DNA from: Sthenelais limicola
Lineage: Eukaryota; Annelida; Polychaeta; Phyllodocida; Sigalionidae
DNA: 64,000 nt
NCBI GenBank assembly: GCA_942159475.1
Contig: OW804094.1
Location: 17,481,708 to 17,545,707 of the forward strand
Direction of reading: 5' to 3'
The number at the start of each line of letters is the position of its first letter. The first letter of the stretch is position 1. This document shows positions 43,154-49,100 of the stretch, piece after piece. The position numbers and the translations under genes are program-made. The notes under the pieces are model-generated. The model was given only the letters and a program-made list of their open reading frames with translations, was not told the DNA's origin and did not search any database.

Positions 43154-46100
43154 CTAGTATTTATCTTTTCCAGCCTAATTTAGCAGAATTTCAAAAATGT
43201 GTTAAGTGGCCAGTTGTACATTTCTGACCCTGTAACAGTTCTTCATTCATACAGACCATTCTTTATGCAGTTCTTGCCATCATCACAAAGGATTTTGTGA
43301 TACCATAAAAGAACTCAAATTCATACTATACAAAGGGCTAAAGGCCAACATGTCTTTTAATACGTTTTAGTAGTAAAAGTGTCACCCCTACTGGGATACA
43401 ATAGGGGAGTTGCATAGCCGCCATTTTGAATCATGATTCGCATGGAGTTATGGGACTAATGGTACAGTTTAAAATCTATAGAAAACATGTTATGTTACAC
43501 TTCCCATTATCTTACGTTTCAACAGTATCCCAGTTCGACACCCAGTTTTATTTGGATTGTATATCAAAAGGAAATATACTCTTTTTTTAAAAGAGGAAGA
43601 AAAAGAAAAGAAAGAGAGAAGAAAAAAGAGGAATATATATATATTCTTAATTGGCTTGGATAAAGTGAACATTTCATTTCAATCATAACCTTCTGTGAAA
43701 TTACTATTATTAGTAGTATATTTCATTTCTTCATTGCCCATTTTGAATACAAATTTTCTTGATACTTCTTCATCTTCATTTCGTGTAGGTAGTATTTCTG
43801 ATATGTTACTTTCGGCTATGTTGATCCAACTTTGGTTTTTCCTACACCATAAACTAACATTTATGATGTAGGAAAAACACAATTTTGATCAACACAGCCA
43901 AAAGTATATATAATATATATCCATAAGCCATTAATGCCTAAAAGCGATTGCTTTTCCCTGTTGCGGGCTGTAGCTGGATTTATCTTTTATACGCACCAGC
44001 TAAGCAGCATAAATTCATAATATCGCCCACTAAGCCTCCAATTAGCCTCTAAAATCCGACTTATGACGTCATCAGTCCTGTGGAATAATGGTTGTTTTTG
44101 TATATAACGCCAAAACAGCGTACACATGTAACGCCAAAAAACAGGGATGTTCAGTGTTATTTTCTTAGGTCTGTGGTCTCAATGGGAATCTCTTTATTAA
44201 AGTATAATAATAAACATCATATCTTGATCAGTTAGCATTCGGTAGCATATAGCATATTCAACATATCCAAATAAATTATAAACAATTCCCTGATGAAGGT
44301 TAATCAACGTCCAAAGAACCGAAATGTTGGAATCAAAATATCGAAACAACCACAAAATAGAAAAACAACTTCAACAAAACTGCTGACCTTTTAATTGTGG
44401 TGTTCTATAGCAATTTGATACAATTATACACACACATCCAAATAATGAGGACAAAGTTTCTATGTTTAAAGAAAAGGTAAATATATGTTCAGCCAGCAAC
44501 AGCAAATAAGTCCTAAGACACGTAAGGGATTGTTCATTTTTAACCACTGGGGGGAGAGGAGAATCTTTTCTTGTGCAGACTATGAAGGGGGAGACCACCT
44601 TATTTGCACAGACTCAGAATTACAATGATGTAGGGGGACATGAAATTTTGTGCTTTCAGGGGGGGGGGGGGGCAAGAGATTTTGCATAAGACTTTAAAGG
44701 GGTGGGGTGGGGGGGGGGGTCATACAATTTTGCACAAGAATTCTTTGCAAATTCTCCACTCCCCAAGTGGTTAATTATGAACAATCATCATGAGTATGAC
44801 TATAGATTAAGACTTGTTATAGTAAGGGTCTCGCAGTGGTCTAAAAAGGCTTAGTGCAACTGTATGAGCTTGTGTAAGAACAACTATGGGACTGGACTAA
44901 ACAGCCTGGTAAAGCATGAAACAAAAGAACGTGTTCTTAAACATTATGAAAGAACCCACTGGTATAATAATCACTTCTCAATAATCATGAATAACACAAT
45001 CGATAAATCCATTATAATATATCATGTATGGAAAATCGTATTGCTATTGATTGTCCTACTTATTCAAGCATTATGATTCAAGGAGGACAAAGGGAACAGT
45101 TCCAGGCAAAATTGATCTATACTTAATTGTTGAATCTGACTATGTATTTCACTTGGATATTAAGGAAAGGCATGACTTGGACGTCAGGAAACCACCTAGA
45201 ATGTAATTTTTGTTTAAGTTTAATAAGTTTAATATTTAGACCTATTTATGAAGTAGAAATATTATGGTGAAACGTGTTGGTGAAACTCTGTTAACAACAA
45301 TTGTATTTATATATTAACTCGTCTTTAGTGATTGACGAAGGCGACATTGTCAACGTCTAAGAGCACAAATGTAAGTTAAATAAGAAGGTCTGAAAATCTC
45401 CCATATGTCGGAGAGAGGCCTTCTTATGAGCAATCTTTGATTGAAAGAAAATATTTCTTAATCTTAAACCTTAAAGTCTAATACCAATATATGTGATACT
45501 ATACTGCCATAGAAGGATGTGCTTTCTCTAGTTTTCACTCAGACATAAAAGTCCCATAATTTCATGCAAATCAAAATACAATATGGTGGTTGTGCCTCAT
45601 TAAACATTTGGGGGCAGGGTCCTAGGGTTTTAGTATATATATACATTATGTGGCTTCCTTGATGAGTCGATTAGATGGTGTACATGCATGAAAACCCTTT
45701 ATATGGACTAATAATGCACCTTATAGATAATCAAAAGGAGTTGATTGAAAGACAAGATTGGTAACATTGGAAATGAGCATAGGCTACACCATGTTTCCTC
45801 CCAACAATATAATATTTTCCAGCTTATAAAAGTTACATTAATTTGGGTGGAAAAAGGAACCGATCATCTGAATATAGCTCATGAGGGTTTCCAGGCCTTC
45901 CTTACAATATTGTCAAATAGAATACGATATTATGCAGCGATCAGCTGTAAAAATCAGTTGTTAAAGCTTAGTAAAACATCCTATAGTAAATATCGCCTTG
46001 AATAGATAAATATGTGGTCGTTTTAGCATGATTTACGAGCTTATTCTTTAGTGTAATTCTGGTGTTTGGCCGATGTAATTTCAAACATTTGTATTATTGT

Positions 46101-49100
46101 TTAGCTGTGCCATGAGAATATCTACCTCGTCTAGAAATGAGTGCAGAATAATTTAAAAAAACACAGATTAAAACAGTATTTGGCACGACCTGGATCAGCT
46201 AACAATTTCAGAGGTCATAAGATCATGAACAATTAGAAGCATGGCACGACTTGGGTAGTGCCTCTCTAATGTTTTCTGGTTTCCTGGCGCCAAAGCCTTT
46301 TAGGTCCTTCCTACCACGTCAGCGCTTAGTGGAGGAGTCGAGTGAAATATTGACTCATATATATGTACCTTCCAATTGATATATGGGTCAGATTTTCAGA
46401 AAAAGTACAATTGGCAGCTGTACACATTTTGTAAGTTCTGCAAAATTAGGCTGCAATTTGGTCAATACTAGGTAAATTCGAGAATATTTGGCACTGCAAT
46501 GATTCTAGCAATCTGTCTGGTTAGGTTGAACTGTATTTTGAACTTTATTTTCGTCTGAAATGTAGGTTATTTGAGAAGAACGGCGAAGTTAAACTGTACA
46601 GTTTCTGAATATATGACCCATATGGTGGAATAGGGGATTTGTATGTGCCACTGCGCATGTCTGTTACAGTGCATCCTGGGAAGGATTCTGATGAAATCTG
46701 ACAAACAAATATTTGGCAATATTTTTATCGAAAACTGCAAGAGTGTTTTCACTAATATCATAGCTTTTATAAATGATATACCAAATGCATGATGGGAAAA
46801 ATGGGGACTTGTGCCATGGAAACATGTAAAAATCATGCTGACATTAGAGATCGCAATTTTAAAAAGGCTTCAAAATCACATTTCCACCCCAAATACCTTC
46901 ACAAACCACATACGACGACATCCAGAGAGGGGGGGGGGGGACAGACCTCTACAGATGAGTAAAGTGGTTTGTAAAACAACAAATTCCGAGAACATTTGGG
47001 ACAAAGAAACTCCTCTTTCTACCTTTTCTTTTCTACCTCTTTTAGTAGAAATCGCTCTACCCTTATATTATATGGATACTCTATAACATGACCTTCGAAA
47101 TGCATGAATATATCTAATACACTGTACTGAAATTTGGTACATGTATTGATATATCTAGTTACTTTACGAGTAAATGTACACCTAGAAACATTGCCACCAT
47201 TTTTTTTTTCAAAATTAAAAATATCAAACTTAAAATATAGAAATGCGTATTGTATGTCCTAACGTTGACTGTAATTTGAATCGGCTTGATTCCATCTTTT
47301 CAAATATAATGATATCTAAAAATCCATTTTTGCAACTTGTGACTCATTTCTCTGTAACACATCCCAAATGTTGAAAGTGTTTTGTTTAGGAGAGGGTGGA
47401 CGCCGCCTAAGGCCACGCCCAACTGACCTTGGGACGCTTGTTTGTAGAGCGGTGGATCGAGGGTATTAAAGGATATAGAGATTAGTGTACATTGGCGTTT
47501 TTATTCATATAAGTCACAGCCTTGAACGGTATTGGGACTATTATACATGTGATGTGTTACAGAATAACAGTCACAAGTCGCAAAAATGGTATTTTTCAAA
47601 AGTCTTTATCACAAGAACTCTTTATAGGAATGTTTTGACAGTTTAGTGTTCTTAGTAATAGCAATACATGTACCGAATCCCAAGACTGTGGTAAATGCAT
47701 CTATTCGTTTCTGAGGTCGAGCATTATATTTAGCTTATTTACTAGTGATTGACCATTACGAAATGCATAAAATATATTGAAGTACTTATTAGATATCATC
47801 CTAATGTTTACCATCATTGGAATCTGCTTGATCTCATCTTTTTATTATGATGGTATCTCAAAACCCATTTTTTGCGACTTGTGACTTATTGTTTTGTGAC
47901 ACAACACATACGAGGGTGGAGTTATTAACGTTTAAACTGCTTTTCTAGCTTTTTCTGAATCACATGGCTAATACCGTTTTGCAATTCTGATGTTTTTCTA
48001 TCCCCTATTCCTGCTCAGATTATGCCTAGACTTCTGCTTAACAGTTATGCCACTTGCTTTCTACAAGTCTCTCCAATTGCCTATATTAATATCCTACGAA
48101 TTCCTAATATGCCTAACGCAGGACTTATTATGGAGCTGGCTTTACTTTGAAGTAAAAGCTGGCAGCTAGAGAGTGAAATGGCCTCCTGATGTGACTGCTG
48201 TACACACATGGAGTGCATTTTAGGTGCGCAAACAGCCCAGTCAACTAAGGTGTTATAACATATACATGTGCATATAGTGCCACTGCATGCTTCCAATACA
48301 GGTACATGGGAACCATCAGCTAAACATGTTTAACCTGTGTGTGTGCCTCTCAAGCTGAACACAAATTATTGAAAATTTGGCTTCATACTTATATGATTCT
48401 CAATATGTAATTTTATTGGCGACACTTTGTGTTATTCAATGAATAATGAAATGTATTTTGCTTTCATACTTTCGTGGTCTAATACAGTAACTGGTATACA
48501 CCGTCATGACATATTTGCTGTTGTATTATACCTTATATAGTATTATTATCTATGAGGGTATTTATTATGAAATCCTATTGCTGCCATAGGCTATTGTTTA
48601 AAGGTTTGTAGGAATAGCTGTAACATCCAGTAAACTAGTGTGTCATATGGCAGGAGGTGGCAACTACACCTGTTGTACACAGTAAATTGGTGTGGAGTAT
48701 ATTGTCACATGTGTGGATATGGGGTGAAATAAGTACAGGAGTTAGATCAAAACTCCACCTGATATGTGCAGTAAACTGATGTGGTCTACATTGTCACATG
48801 GGTGATTATGGGGTGTAATACATACAGGGGTGAGCAACTCGACCTGTTATACCCAGTAAACAGGTTTTGGATATACATTATCACATGGGAGGATTTGAGG
48901 TTGGTGGGATATGATAAGGACAGAAGAACCAACTGTGCCTGATATGTGCAGTAAACTGGTGTGGAGTACATTGTCACATGGGTGAATATATGGTGTGTGA
49001 CACATGTAGGGGTGAGCAACTCGACCTGTTATACCCAGTAAAGTATTTGATATAATAAAGTGTCACATGGGTTGGTGGGATTTGATATGTACAGAACAGA

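Noticed and set aside
44240..45362. Fifth hammerhead-like motif near 45334
   Set aside because: GACGAAGGCGAC...GTC-AACGTC keeps a stem but not the CTGATGA and GAAA boxes, so it was not counted.
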